Assembly (NCBI RefSeq): GCF_007785775.2
Contig: NZ_VNIK02000015.1
Location: 1 to 64,000, forward strand
DNA length: 64,000 nt
From: Flagellimonas hadalis
Lineage (GTDB): Bacteria > Bacteroidota > Bacteroidia > Flavobacteriales > Flavobacteriaceae
Direction: 5' to 3'
A program made the position numbers and the translations under genes. Under the pieces are notes generated by a model. It was not told where the DNA came from and searched no databases. It was given only the letters and a program-made list of their open reading frames with translations. Below are positions 35,619-45,598 of this stretch, one piece after another (within the stretch, counting starts at the first letter, position 1; the number at the start of each line of letters is the position of its first letter).

Positions 35619-38615
35619 ATGAAATTGGCTAGCTTTTTATTCAAAGAATGTCAGGGAACAAATCGTTTCAAAAAACTGGTTTTGTTTGCCATGTTCGGCC
35701 TTTTTGCGGTACATGCCGGATTCTCCCAACAGAGGGTTTCCGGTACTGTTACTGATGAGCAGGGAATCCCCATTGCAGGGGCGGCGGTTATGCAAAAGAA
35801 CACCAGCAATGGTACCGTCACGGACTTTGATGGGAACTTTGAGATCACCACTACGGAATCCAATGCGGTGTTGGTGTTTTCCTATTTGGGCTTTGTGGCC
35901 CAGGAGATTCCCGTTCGGGGAGCCACTATAAATGTGATGCTGAAAGAGGATCTTCAGCAACTTTCGGAAGTGGTGGTAATCGGTTATGGAACCCAAAAAC
36001 GTGCCGACGTGACCAGTTCGGTGGCCACGGTAAAGGCAGAGGATTTTGTGCAGGGCAACGTTAGGGATGCGGCACAACTGATCCAAGGTAAGGTGGCGGG
36101 TCTGTCCGTTTCGGCACCTTCAGGGGACCCGACAGAAGGTACGCAGATCAGTTTGAGGGGTATATCGACTTTATCATCTGGAGGATCCAATCCCTTGGTG
36201 TTGGTGGATGGCGTTCCGGGCAGCTTGAACACAGTTGCGCCTGAGGATATCGAATCCATCGATGTCCTAAAGGATGGTTCCGCCACTGCAATCTATGGTA
36301 CAAGGGGAACCAATGGGGTGATCATCATTACGACCAAAAAAGGAACCAATGACATGAAATCCACCATTGAATACAATGGTTATGCTTCCTTGGCCACCAT
36401 TGCGGATAGGATGGACTTTTTGAACGCGTCCGAGCTCAGGGAAAAATTCAATGAGGGCTACACGTTTACCGGTGCCAACCTACAGGATTTTGGAGACGAT
36501 ACGGATTGGGTGGATGCAATCACCAGGGATGCCTTCAGCCAAGTACACAACATTATCTTCAGGGGGGGCAATTCCACTTCGAACATGACCGCCTCTATCA
36601 ACTATAGGGATATTGAAGGAATCTTTCTGAAATCCAACAATGAAAAATATACAGGCAGGATCAATGTGAACCATGCCATGTTCGACAACAAATTGAAGAC
36701 CAATGTTGGTGTCATCTTGAGTGAGCAGGTATACAATGCATTGGGTGATGGGGATAGCTTCAACCCCTACATTTACCGTCAGGCCATTATCCATAACCCA
36801 ACGGAGCCCATCCGTAACGAGGACGGGAGCTGGTTTGAAAGGGCCGTATATTTCTATGACAACCCGGTTTCCTATATTGAGGAAACCTTTGGGGAGAACC
36901 GATACCGAACCAGTAGGATAGATTTATCCATGAGCTATGATTTTGGGGACCATCTTACCGTAAAAGGTCTGTATACCCGAAAAGGGGAGACCAATATCAG
37001 GGGCTTCTACCAGACCAAGAACCACGTGTCCACCACTGAAAATGGACAAGGGGGATTCGCCTCAAGGGGTACGGATAATTACGTAGGGAACTATGGTCAG
37101 TTCACCGTGGATTACGACAACAGTTTTGGTGCCCACAAGGTAACGGCACTGGTGGGGTATAACTACGAGGACAACATGAACGAAGGTTTCTGGGCCACCA
37201 ACCGTAGGTTTCCCACCGATGGATTCACCTATAATAACCTGGGCAGTGGACAAGGCCTCCAGCTTGGAGAAGGTGGTATGGGCAGTTACAAGAATGCGGA
37301 TAAGTTGATTGCGTTCTTCTCCAGGGTCACCTATAATTATGATGACCGCTATCTTTTGATGGCCAGTATGCGCCGTGAAGGGTCCACCCGTTTTGGTGAG
37401 GATTACAAATGGGGTAATTTCCCCGGTATTTCTTTGGGATGGCGTATTGACCAAGAGTCCTTTGCAGATAATTGGGATTGGTTGTCCAACTTGAAACTAC
37501 GGACAGGATTTGGTGTGACCGGTACCAATGCAGGGGCCAGATACCAGTCGTTGAGCGGCCTTACCTATGGGGACTATTTCTTGAACAATGGCGAATGGGT
37601 AAGACAGTTGGTGCCTTCCCGTAATGCCAACCCCAATTTGCGTTGGGAAAAGAAAGAGGAATTTAACGTCGGTCTGGATTTTGGGATTTTGGATGGACGC
37701 ATCAATGGTTCCGTGGACTATTATAATAGGACAACCAAGGATGCATTGTTCAACTATAGCGTTCCCACTCCCCCTTATTTTTATGGCAGCATTGCGGCCA
37801 ACGTCGCACAGATCAAGAACTCCGGTCTGGAATTCCTGGTGAACGTGACCCCGTTCCAAACTGAGAATTTCCAATGGACGGCCAACTTGACCTATTCCAC
37901 CAATTCCAATGAGATTGTTTCCCTATCCAATGATGAATTCCAATTGACCAACGATTTCTTCGATCAAGGATATACGGGAGAGCCCATTCAGATTGCGACC
38001 CACAGGGTCCAGGAAGGGCAGCCCATCGGTAATTTCTTCGGATTGAAGAGTGTGGACATCACGGATGATGGGATATGGATCATTGAGAGGCCGGATGGCA
38101 CAAGGGTGCCTGCCACAGAGGCCACCAACGATGACCGTCAGGTGTTGGGCAATGGACTCCCCAAGGCATACTATAGCTGGAACAACACCATGAAATACAA
38201 GAACTGGGACCTTATGTTCAACCTGAGAGGGGCATTGGATTACCAGATCTTGAATTTCTCCCGTATGTTCTATGAGAACCCGACCATAGGTTACAACACC
38301 TTGGATTCTGCCTACGATTTGGTCTATGGCAAGGCGGTTCTCCAGGACGTACAGCGTTTTGTGAGCCATTATGTGGAAGATGGTGACTTTTTGAAGATTG
38401 ACAACGTTACGTTAGGGTACACCCTTCCCAAGGATGCGGTCAAGTTTGCCCAGACCTTCCGCATTTATGCCTCTGGCCTGAACTTGGCGACCTTTTCAAA
38501 ATATAAGGGAATCGACCCAGAAGTAAACCGGGATGGATTGGCGCCTGGCAATGATGAAAGGGATAAATATCCCACCATTAGGACATTTACACTGGGTATC
38601 AACTTCACATTTTAA
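35619..38615 (+). CDS. SusC/RagA-family TonB-linked outer-membrane transporter 1
   Basis: 998 aa. Signal peptide ends near HAGFSQ (about residue 37). CarboxypepD_reg-like domain about 40-120 (VSGTVTDEQGIPIAGAAVMQ, ITTTESNAVLVFSYLGF). TonB box LSEVVVIGYG, then plug with DVTSSVATV, LVLVDGVPGS, IESIDVLKDGSATAIYGTRG and TNGVIIITTKKG. A long beta-barrel ends in TLGINFTF. SusC proteins import oligomers captured by their SusD lipoprotein, which follows after 11 bp. Regulated, by motif, from the operator at 35455. Substrate inferred as peptides or glycopeptides from context only. Confidence 0.97.
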   Translation: MKLASFLFKECQGTNRFKKLVLFAMFGLFAVHAGFSQQRVSGTVTDEQGIPIAGAAVMQKNTSNGTVTDFDGNFEITTTESNAVLVFSYLGFVAQEIPVRGATINVMLKEDLQQLSEVVVIGYGTQKRADVTSSVATVKAEDFVQGNVRDAAQLIQGKVAGLSVSAPSGDPTEGTQISLRGISTLSSGGSNPLVLVDGVPGSLNTVAPEDIESIDVLKDGSATAIYGTRGTNGVIIITTKKGTNDMKSTIEYNGYASLATIADRMDFLNASELREKFNEGYTFTGANLQDFGDDTDWVDAITRDAFSQVHNIIFRGGNSTSNMTASINYRDIEGIFLKSNNEKYTGRINVNHAMFDNKLKTNVGVILSEQVYNALGDGDSFNPYIYRQAIIHNPTEPIRNEDGSWFERAVYFYDNPVSYIEETFGENRYRTSRIDLSMSYDFGDHLTVKGLYTRKGETNIRGFYQTKNHVSTTENGQGGFASRGTDNYVGNYGQFTVDYDNSFGAHKVTALVGYNYEDNMNEGFWATNRRFPTDGFTYNNLGSGQGLQLGEGGMGSYKNADKLIAFFSRVTYNYDDRYLLMASMRREGSTRFGEDYKWGNFPGISLGWRIDQESFADNWDWLSNLKLRTGFGVTGTNAGARYQSLSGLTYGDYFLNNGEWVRQLVPSRNANPNLRWEKKEEFNVGLDFGILDGRINGSVDYYNRTTKDALFNYSVPTPPYFYGSIAANVAQIKNSGLEFLVNVTPFQTENFQWTANLTYSTNSNEIVSLSNDEFQLTNDFFDQGYTGEPIQIATHRVQEGQPIGNFFGLKSVDITDDGIWIIERPDGTRVPATEATNDDRQVLGNGLPKAYYSWNNTMKYKNWDLMFNLRGALDYQILNFSRMFYENPTIGYNTLDSAYDLVYGKAVLQDVQRFVSHYVEDGDFLKIDNVTLGYTLPKDAVKFAQTFRIYASGLNLATFSKYKGIDPEVNRDGLAPGNDERDKYPTIRTFTLGINFTF

Positions 38616-38626
38616 AACAAAAGACT

Positions 38627-40231
38627 ATGAAAAATATACGAAACAAAGTGATTTCACTTAGATTGAGATTTTTGGTACTGTCGGTCAGTGTGATCTTGCT
38701 GCCGATAGGTTGTACCGACCTTGAAGAGGAAGTGTTTTCCGAAGTGACAGAATCCTCCTTCGTGCCAGCCGAGTCGGACATTATTTCAGTGATGGCCTCG
38801 GCCTATACGCCCATGCGGTTTGTGATGGGGTGGCAAGGTTATTTTGACCTTCAGGAAGAACCCGCGGACATGTTCGTGACCCCAACAAGACCTAACGGAT
38901 GGGATGATGGGGGAACTTATAAACGAATGCATTTCCACCAATGGACAGAGACCCAGTGGCAGCCCAGAAATACCTGGATAACCTGTTTTAATGGCATCAA
39001 CAGTGCCAACAGGGTCATTCTTCAAATTGAGTCTGGGGAACTACCTGTGAGCGAGGCCCAAGCGGCATCCATCATTGCCGAGATGCGGGCACTGAGGGCA
39101 CTGTACTATTCCATGTTGGTGGACACGCACGGAAATGTACCCATCATTGCCAGCTATAGTGATGAACTTCCCGTCCAAAACACTCGCTCCGAGGTCTATG
39201 ATTTCATCGTGTCGGAATTGAACGAAGTGATCCCAAACCTTACCGAAACAGTAGATCAGTCCACCTATGGGCGTATGACCAAATGGGCTGCCTACCATGT
39301 TTTGGCACGTGTCTATCTGAACGCCGAAGTCTATACAGGTACTCCACAATGGGCCAATGTGATCACGGCCTGTGATGCCATCATTGGTAGTGGGGCTTTC
39401 ACACTCTCGTCCAATTATTCCGATATATTCGCTACAGAGAACCAAGGCAATCCTGAAATGGTATTTGCCATTCCTTATGATCAGATTTTTGCGGGACAAT
39501 GGAGTGCCCACATGAAAATGCTCTTGCCCGATCACCGATTGGTCTTTGGGATGCAGGCACAGCCATGGGGCGGATCTAGCTGCAACCCACAATTCATAGA
39601 CAGTTATGAGCCTACGGACAACCGTTTGGCTGACACTTGGTTGATGGGCGATCAGTTGAACTATTCGGACGGAAGCGTTGTGATGACCTTGGTGAAGGAA
39701 ATGCCAAGCATTTACGATTGTGATTTCACCGAAGGGTTCAGATGCGCAAAATATGAAATAGAGCCAGGAGCAACAGGAGGTCTCAGCGTTGACTTTCCAT
39801 TTCTTCGATATACCGATGTCCTGATGATGAAAGCAGAAGCATTGCTCCGTACCAATAGAAGCGATGATGCAGCCATAATAGTGACCCAAGTGCGCCAACG
39901 ATCCTTTGATGACCCGGCCGATGCAACGGTCACCGGGGCAGAATTGGAAGGGGATACCACGGTCCAGTACGGAACTTTGGCCGAGGATGGGACCATCGAT
40001 CAACCAGGAGATCAATCTGTAGTGCCCTACGGACGCTTTTTGGACGAACTTGGTTGGGAATTTGCAGCCGAGGCCAGAAGAAGGACAGATTTGATACGTT
40101 TTGGGGTCTACCAGACCAAAAACTGGTACAACCATACCCCACAGGGCGACCATACCATACTCTTCCCCATAGGATTGGAAGAAAGGAACACCAATACCAA
40201 TTTGGAACAGAACCCAGGATACCCCAACTAA
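38627..40231 (+). CDS. RagB/SusD-family surface lipoprotein 1
   Basis: 534 aa. Lipoprotein signal LSVSVILLPIGC with Cys near residue 29. SusD fold: TPR-like helices bearing NSANRVILQIESGEL, AEMRALRALYYSMLVDTHGN (the typical ALYY segment), and the C-terminal YTDVLMMKAEALLRTN plus FAAEARRRTDLIRFGVY. It forms the lid over SusC-1 and binds the substrate. A terminator at 40284 ends this two-gene unit. Confidence 0.96.
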   Translation: MKNIRNKVISLRLRFLVLSVSVILLPIGCTDLEEEVFSEVTESSFVPAESDIISVMASAYTPMRFVMGWQGYFDLQEEPADMFVTPTRPNGWDDGGTYKRMHFHQWTETQWQPRNTWITCFNGINSANRVILQIESGELPVSEAQAASIIAEMRALRALYYSMLVDTHGNVPIIASYSDELPVQNTRSEVYDFIVSELNEVIPNLTETVDQSTYGRMTKWAAYHVLARVYLNAEVYTGTPQWANVITACDAIIGSGAFTLSSNYSDIFATENQGNPEMVFAIPYDQIFAGQWSAHMKMLLPDHRLVFGMQAQPWGGSSCNPQFIDSYEPTDNRLADTWLMGDQLNYSDGSVVMTLVKEMPSIYDCDFTEGFRCAKYEIEPGATGGLSVDFPFLRYTDVLMMKAEALLRTNRSDDAAIIVTQVRQRSFDDPADATVTGAELEGDTTVQYGTLAEDGTIDQPGDQSVVPYGRFLDELGWEFAAEARRRTDLIRFGVYQTKNWYNHTPQGDHTILFPIGLEERNTNTNLEQNPGYPN

Positions 40232-40283
40232 TGGGAAAATAAAGCCACATTTTTCATTAATTGTTTTGAGTTAGTAGTTAGTT

Positions 40284-40316
40284 GAAAGCGAACGGATTTC
40301 CGTTCGCTTTCTTTTT
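40284..40316 (+). terminator. Strong rho-independent terminator after SusD-1
   Basis: GAAAGCGAACGGA (40284-40296), 2-nt loop, TCCGTTCGCTTTC (40299-40311): 13 perfect pairs, then TTTTTA. Separates the two SusCD pairs into different transcripts. Confidence 0.95.
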
Positions 40317-40396
40317 AGGATAGTTTTTTCTTCTGGCCAAATAGCTGTACAATGGTGTGTATATAAGTCCACTTTTCTACTTCGCCCCCTTTGGTT

Positions 40397-40434
40397 TTAT
40401 GCCGCAAACGTCCCGTTTAAGGGGACGCATAAAG
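40397..40434. repeat. Bulged inverted repeat upstream of SusC-2
   Basis: TTTATGC (40397-40403), unpaired CGCAAAC, GTCCC (40411-40415), loop, GGGAC (40423-40427), GCATAAA (40428-40434). No run of T follows, so not a classic terminator. Confidence 0.6.
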
Positions 40435-40470
40435 GTCTTTTATAGTTAAAAAATGGCGTTTGTAATAAGA

Positions 40471-40498
40471 TATTATCGCATATGCATATTATATTATC
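40471..40498 (-). promoter_or_regulatory. Tandem direct-repeat operator, site 5 (reverse orientation, upstream of SusC-2)
   Basis: On the minus strand: GATAATATAATAT, 8 bp, GATAATA, half-sites 21 bp apart and every conserved position matched. No good -7 box lies at the usual distance leftward, and SusC-2 starts 357 bp to the right. Its direction of action is unclear. Confidence 0.55.
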
Positions 40499-40600
40499 CC
40501 GCTCCAATTTACCTCCTCAAATTTTTTTTAAGTTTCAGTAACCAAAACGTTAAGTCCTTTTGAATAAGTCGATAAAGGATGTCTGTGTAATGAATGGAAA

Positions 40601-40726
40601 ATGTTCATGGTGCCCTCCATGGGTTTAGATGAACCTACCGTGGCAGGTGGATTTATGGCCCAAGATCCACTGAGAATAGGCGGAACTTCAAACTTGGGAC
40701 TTTTTCTAAATGAGACCAAGGTTTAA
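40601..40726 (+). CDS. Doubtful 41-codon frame in SusC-2 leader region
   Basis: Reads MFMVPSMGLDEPTVAGG and ends LGLFLNETKV, a protein-like composition for intergenic DNA. No ribosome-binding site is evident, and an antisense frame over the same bases is equally open. It could be a decayed gene end or chance. Confidence 0.15.
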   Translation: MFMVPSMGLDEPTVAGGFMAQDPLRIGGTSNLGLFLNETKV

Positions 40727-40855
40727 AACAAAACAACAAACTATAAAGACTACATGAAAAAAAGAACAAAAGAGTAAAACAAGGTCACAGGCAGTTTAAA
40801 AAAAATTGTAGGTAACCATGGAAAACCAATTAAACTTAAACCACTAATTCAGAAT

Positions 40856-43800
40856 ATGAAAAACCTGATAAAGTTGTCCAAAAGGATAACAAACCAATTG
40901 TTGTTGGTCTGTACGTATATGATTTGCTTTTTCGTAGGGACCACAGAAACCAATGCCATGGACCCTTCCATTTCTAGGGGGGAAGATGGAAATGAAATGG
41001 CCAAGATGACAGGCGCCGAAAGAGTTTCGGACGGGGTCCAGTTCTCGGTGAGCGGGAACGTTGTGGACGAAACAGGAACGCCCCTTCCTGGCGCCAGTAT
41101 TGTGGAGAAGGGAAGCCAAAATGGGACCCAGACCGATTTTGATGGGAACTTTACCCTTGAAGTGTCTGGTCAAAATGCCGTTTTGGAAATCTCATACATG
41201 GGGTACAATTCCCAAGAGGTTGCCCTAAATGGCCGGACCAGTATTTCTGTAGTGCTACAAGAAAATGCGCAGGCCCTTTCCGAAGTGGTTGTTACTGCTT
41301 TGGGCATCAAGAGCGACAAGAGGGCACTCGGTTATGCCACTGCCCAAGTGGACGGGGACGATATAAGTGGGGTCAAAGCGACCAATAACTTTGTCAATTC
41401 CTTGAGTGGTAAAGTGGCCGGGGTACAGATTTCCAGCACCTCCAGTCAGCCAGGTAGTGGTACCCGTATCGTGATCAGGGGCGGGTCTTCCATAACGGGG
41501 AACAACCAACCTTTGATCGTAGTGAACGGCGTGCCTTTTGATGCGGCCAACTCCAGCACATCATCAGGTCTTGGGGATATTGACCCCAATTCCATTGAGA
41601 GCCTTAGTGTCCTTAAAGGGGCCTCGGCAGCGGCACTTTATGGGAGCCGTGCTGCAAATGGTGTGTTGCTCATCACCACCAAATCTGGGGAATTCGAATC
41701 CAAACCAGTGATCACTTTTTCCAACTCCGTGAGCTTTGACAGAATTTATGAAATTCCATTGCAGAAAGAATGGTCACAAGGTTTTTGGGACGGTACGGAT
41801 TGGAGCTATGTGGATGGGGAAACATCGTTCACCTCTACAAGTTTTGGCCCAAGAATCTCAGATGTGCCCGGTGCGCAATATTATGACAGATGGGATGTGT
41901 TCAAGACGGCCTTCACCAACGAAAGTACGATCAGTGCCTCTGGAGGAACCTCAAAAGCATCCTATTTTGTGAGCTACAGCAACTTGATGAACGATGGTAT
42001 ATTGGACCCCTTGAAGTTTAGAAGAAACTCCATCAATGCCAATACCTCCTTTAAGTTCACACCAAAGCTGACCGTATCATCCAGTATTTTATATACTACC
42101 CAAAAGAATTCCCGCTTGGATGAGGACAGTTCAAACAGTGCGTTCATGAATACAATCTTGGCAGCACCCAATACATGGAACCCCTATCCTTTATATGACG
42201 AGGAAGGTAATTTGAGATCCTATCGTGGAGGTTCTAGGGACCCCTATCTATGGCTGTTGAACAATGTTGGTGACAACAATGTAAGAGATCGTTTTAATGG
42301 CACCATCACTATAGAATATGAAATTGTTCCTAAACTGAGGTTCAGATCGGTGACGGGTATAAGTGCCTCTAGTTTGCATGAAGATGCCCATTATAACAAG
42401 GGAGGTTACGCATCTGTCCAAGGATCCTATTCAACTAGTGAGCGATTTGATAGAAACATAGAATCGACAGAAACATTGACCTATGACAATGATTTTGGGG
42501 ATTTTAGTGTAATGGCCTTGGTGGGACATAACATTTCCGAAGAGAGAAGGCGTCAGGTATATTTTAATGGTACAGGGCTGGTACTGCCCGGCATTTATAA
42601 TACGGCCAATGTGAGTGGGTATTCATCAGGTGAGTATAAAAGGATGTTTAGGGCCTATTCTTACTTTGGTCAAGCTGTGATAGGGTACAAAAACTTTTTA
42701 TACTACACCGTAACTGGTAGAAATGATTGGGCTTCGAGCTTGGCGGACAGTTTTTTCTATCCTAGTCATAGCTTGGGCTTTGTGTTCAGTGAATTGTTGC
42801 CGAAATCAGATGTGTTCAACTATGGTAAATTGAGGGCCAGTTATGCAAAAGTAGGAGCTCCAGCCGACCCATATACTCGCAACGTAGTGCTTGGAAGTCC
42901 TGCCAGTGATGGTGTTCTATGGCCATTCAATGGTCAGCAAAGCTATTTGTCCACAACACAGATTGCAAACTTTGGATTGACCAATGAGTTCAAGAGTGAG
43001 GTGGAATTGGGTGCCGAATTGAAGTTTTTCCAAAACCGATTGGGAATCGATTTTGCCTACTACCACAACTGGAGTGACAACCAGATATTGGGCGAACAGT
43101 TCCTTGCCTCTACCGGATATACCTATGGAAATGTAAATATTGGAGGCATAACCCATAAAGGTGTCGAATTGGGAATTTATGCAACACCTATCCAAACAGA
43201 AGATTTTGAATGGGATGTCAATATCAACTTCTCCAAGGACAACCCCATGGTCGACAATCTGGGTAACACTGACGAGCCCATCGGTGTGGGATCATACGGT
43301 ACTGCAGTTGTGGGCCAGCCTTACCCTGTGATCTATGGCCCTGGTTTCCTGCGTGACGATCAAGGCAGATTGGTGTTGAGTGACGCTCCTGGAACAGGGT
43401 ACGGACGCCCATTGGCGGACAACTCCCAAAACCAGATATTGGGACAGACCGTGCCCGATTGGATTGGAAGTTTTAGGACCTCGTTCCGGTACAAGAATCT
43501 ATCATTTTCTGCTTTGTTGGATGTCAGCGTTGGAGGTTATCTGTACAGCTTGAACGACCATTACCTTACCTATTATGGTATGGCCAAGCACCAAGAGAAC
43601 AGACCTGAGGATAACATGATCACCTTTGATGGGGTTATGGGCCATGTTGAAAATGGAGAAGTTGTGGTGACCAGTGAGACACCCGAACCGACCCGATATG
43701 ACCTATACTGGCAGACCGTGGCACAGAACGTCTGGGAAGACAACATTATGCCAAGGGACTATATCAAGTTAAGGGAAGCGAACCTGTCCTACAGGATCCC

Positions 43801-44002
43801 AAAGGACATGTTGTCGAATATCGGCCTAACCGCTTTGGACATCTCCCTCTCCGGAAGGAACCTTTGGAGAAAGTTCAAGGACGGTTTTGAAGGAGCGGAT
43901 CCTGAAGTGAATACAGATGGTATTACCAACGGGAATGCCTACTTGGGGTATAGTATGCCGGCCACCAAGACATATACACTCACCTTAACCGCCAAATTTT
44001 AA
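40856..44002 (+). CDS. SusC/RagA-family TonB-linked outer-membrane transporter 2
   Basis: 1048 aa. N-terminal signal region LLLVCTYMICFFVGTTETNA (about 14-36), an Asp/Glu-rich spacer, then the CarboxypepD_reg-like domain about 62-140 (VSGNVVDETGTPLPGASIVE, NAVLEISYMGYNS). LSEVVVTALGIKSDKRALGY covers TonB box and plug start; IVVNGVPFDAAN, IESLSVLKGASAAALYGSRA and ANGVLLITTKSG are plug signatures. The barrel ends in TLTLTAKF. It belongs to a different SusC subgroup from pair 1 (ALGI after the TonB box rather than IGYG), so the two pairs probably take up different products. Confidence 0.97.
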   Translation: MKNLIKLSKRITNQLLLVCTYMICFFVGTTETNAMDPSISRGEDGNEMAKMTGAERVSDGVQFSVSGNVVDETGTPLPGASIVEKGSQNGTQTDFDGNFTLEVSGQNAVLEISYMGYNSQEVALNGRTSISVVLQENAQALSEVVVTALGIKSDKRALGYATAQVDGDDISGVKATNNFVNSLSGKVAGVQISSTSSQPGSGTRIVIRGGSSITGNNQPLIVVNGVPFDAANSSTSSGLGDIDPNSIESLSVLKGASAAALYGSRAANGVLLITTKSGEFESKPVITFSNSVSFDRIYEIPLQKEWSQGFWDGTDWSYVDGETSFTSTSFGPRISDVPGAQYYDRWDVFKTAFTNESTISASGGTSKASYFVSYSNLMNDGILDPLKFRRNSINANTSFKFTPKLTVSSSILYTTQKNSRLDEDSSNSAFMNTILAAPNTWNPYPLYDEEGNLRSYRGGSRDPYLWLLNNVGDNNVRDRFNGTITIEYEIVPKLRFRSVTGISASSLHEDAHYNKGGYASVQGSYSTSERFDRNIESTETLTYDNDFGDFSVMALVGHNISEERRRQVYFNGTGLVLPGIYNTANVSGYSSGEYKRMFRAYSYFGQAVIGYKNFLYYTVTGRNDWASSLADSFFYPSHSLGFVFSELLPKSDVFNYGKLRASYAKVGAPADPYTRNVVLGSPASDGVLWPFNGQQSYLSTTQIANFGLTNEFKSEVELGAELKFFQNRLGIDFAYYHNWSDNQILGEQFLASTGYTYGNVNIGGITHKGVELGIYATPIQTEDFEWDVNINFSKDNPMVDNLGNTDEPIGVGSYGTAVVGQPYPVIYGPGFLRDDQGRLVLSDAPGTGYGRPLADNSQNQILGQTVPDWIGSFRTSFRYKNLSFSALLDVSVGGYLYSLNDHYLTYYGMAKHQENRPEDNMITFDGVMGHVENGEVVVTSETPEPTRYDLYWQTVAQNVWEDNIMPRDYIKLREANLSYRIPKDMLSNIGLTALDISLSGRNLWRKFKDGFEGADPEVNTDGITNGNAYLGYSMPATKTYTLTLTAKF

Positions 44003-44012
44003 CATAAAGACG

Positions 44013-45467
44013 ATGAAAAGAACATATATAAAACACTACACTATTTTGGTCGCCATGATCACCCTTTTGATAGGTTGTGACAGTTGGATGGATGTCGATC
44101 AAGATCCCAATAGTATTGTTGATGGCCCGCTGATCACGGAAAATGTGATGCTGATAGGCCTAGAGGCCGAATGGGCCGCTTTGGCCACCAATCAGATGGA
44201 TACCTGGGAAGGTTTTGCCCAATGGTTGTCCTGGCACTCCATTGAGGGGTCAACCTCAAGATCCATGGACATCAATGCCGGTTATGGCAATGAAGTTTGG
44301 AATTCCTATTCCATTTCATTGAAACATGCCGTGGAACTGTATGACAAGGCCCAGGAAAATGGCAATACCCATTACCAAGGTGTGGCAGGGATCATCGCTG
44401 CCTTTCATTGGTTCTATATTGCCGATGTCTACGATCAGGCACCCTTGGAAGACGCCATCAAAGGATTGGATGTGGTACAACCCGCCCTGGTCTCCCAAAC
44501 AGAACTATATGCCCATGCCAACGGACTTTTGGATGAGGCGATAGGCCTTTTGGGTGCCGCTAACCAAGGAGACCGGGTTCCGGGAACAGACGATTACCTT
44601 CTTGGAGGGGATATGGACAAATGGATCAGGTATGCATACTCGATGAAGGCCAGACAAGCTCTAAGATTGTCCTATGCTCCCGGTACCACTCCAACGGCAC
44701 AGGCCGATCTGGCCCTATCATACCTTCAAAATGGGATGACATCCAATGATGATAGCGTCATGTGGAGGCATTTGGAGGAATTGGCCAATGCAAATCCATT
44801 GTTCAATTATATGAACAGGGCATACTCCGGTGGCCTTGGATTGACACCGGGCAACTTTTTGATCGACCTGATGAACTCCTACAACGATCCCAGAAGACCG
44901 ATCATGTTCACCTATTCAGAGGAGTTTCCCGATGGATTTGTAGGCTTGCAGTCCGGGGCCGTTGTCCAACCAGGGCAAACGCCCAGTCACTACAGGTATA
45001 CCTATATTTCCATGTCCTATCCCGCACAGATCATGCTGTATTCGGAAACCCAGTTCATCAAGGCCGAGGCCCATGCGCTTAAAGGAGAATGGGCATTGGC
45101 AGAGGAGGCCATGAAAGCCGGAGCAAGGGCGGATATGGAATTTATCGGGGTAGATTCAGCAGAGATCGGCACCTATTTGACCCAACCCTCATTGACCATG
45201 CCAACCAATGTGGAAGATGCCCAACAACTCATCATAGAGCAAAAATATATTGCCAATGTGTTCAGGACCCACGAAACCTATTTTGATTTTGTGAGGACCG
45301 GGTATCCGGAGTTTGATTTTGATTATATGCTGTTGAACGTGTACAACACGGAAACGTTTCCCAGAAGATTTCCCTATCCGCTCAATGAGGTGGAACGAAA
45401 TCCGAACGTTGCCGCTGTTGGTCAACCGGATTGGTTTGCCAAGGGAACCACTTGGGACAATAAATAA
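44013..45467 (+). CDS. SusD-like (SusD/RagB type 2) surface lipoprotein
   Basis: 484 aa. Lipoprotein signal ILVAMITLLIGC with Cys about residue 22. DSWMDVDQDPNS directly after the Cys, the ALRLSYAPG helix, DPRRPIMFTYSEE and the IMLYSETQFIKAEAHALKGE segment are typical of the SusD-like_2 group rather than RagB. It starts 10 bp after SusC-2 and acts as its binding lid. A hairpin terminator follows at 45484. Confidence 0.95.
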   Translation: MKRTYIKHYTILVAMITLLIGCDSWMDVDQDPNSIVDGPLITENVMLIGLEAEWAALATNQMDTWEGFAQWLSWHSIEGSTSRSMDINAGYGNEVWNSYSISLKHAVELYDKAQENGNTHYQGVAGIIAAFHWFYIADVYDQAPLEDAIKGLDVVQPALVSQTELYAHANGLLDEAIGLLGAANQGDRVPGTDDYLLGGDMDKWIRYAYSMKARQALRLSYAPGTTPTAQADLALSYLQNGMTSNDDSVMWRHLEELANANPLFNYMNRAYSGGLGLTPGNFLIDLMNSYNDPRRPIMFTYSEEFPDGFVGLQSGAVVQPGQTPSHYRYTYISMSYPAQIMLYSETQFIKAEAHALKGEWALAEEAMKAGARADMEFIGVDSAEIGTYLTQPSLTMPTNVEDAQQLIIEQKYIANVFRTHETYFDFVRTGYPEFDFDYMLLNVYNTETFPRRFPYPLNEVERNPNVAAVGQPDWFAKGTTWDNK

Positions 45468-45483
45468 CCGACCAATAAATACG

Positions 45484-45520
45484 AAAAAGGGGCCGGGCCA
45501 ATGACCCCTTTTTCCTTTTT
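45484..45520 (+). terminator. Rho-independent terminator after SusD-2
   Basis: AAAAAGGGG (45484-45492), 12-nt loop, CCCCTTTTT (45505-45513), then further T. Suited to act in both directions; read-through into the first DUF885 gene is possible because no operator was found in that gap. Confidence 0.85.
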
Positions 45521-45598
45521 TGGGCAAGGTATAACAATGGATTGGGTATTTTTGGTTGGGTCTGTTGTTAAATCGACCTTGACCAATAACACATAAAA

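Larger units (their letters stand above)
40232..40855 (+). promoter_or_regulatory. Long gap between SusD-1 and SusC-2
   Basis: 624 bp with no confident gene. In order: the SusD-1 terminator; a bulged inverted repeat at 40397-40434 (TTTATGC, 7-nt bulge, GTCCC, loop, GGGAC, GCATAAA); the reverse-oriented operator at 40471-40498; a 41-codon plus-strand frame at 40601-40726 of uncertain nature; a 7-codon frame at 40755; and an A-rich leader to SusC-2. Confidence 0.55.

Noticed and set aside
39041..40153. 370-codon open frame on the minus strand
   Set aside because: Lies wholly antisense to the SusD-1 gene; composition (Gly/His/Ile-rich, no domain) is that of a shadow frame.
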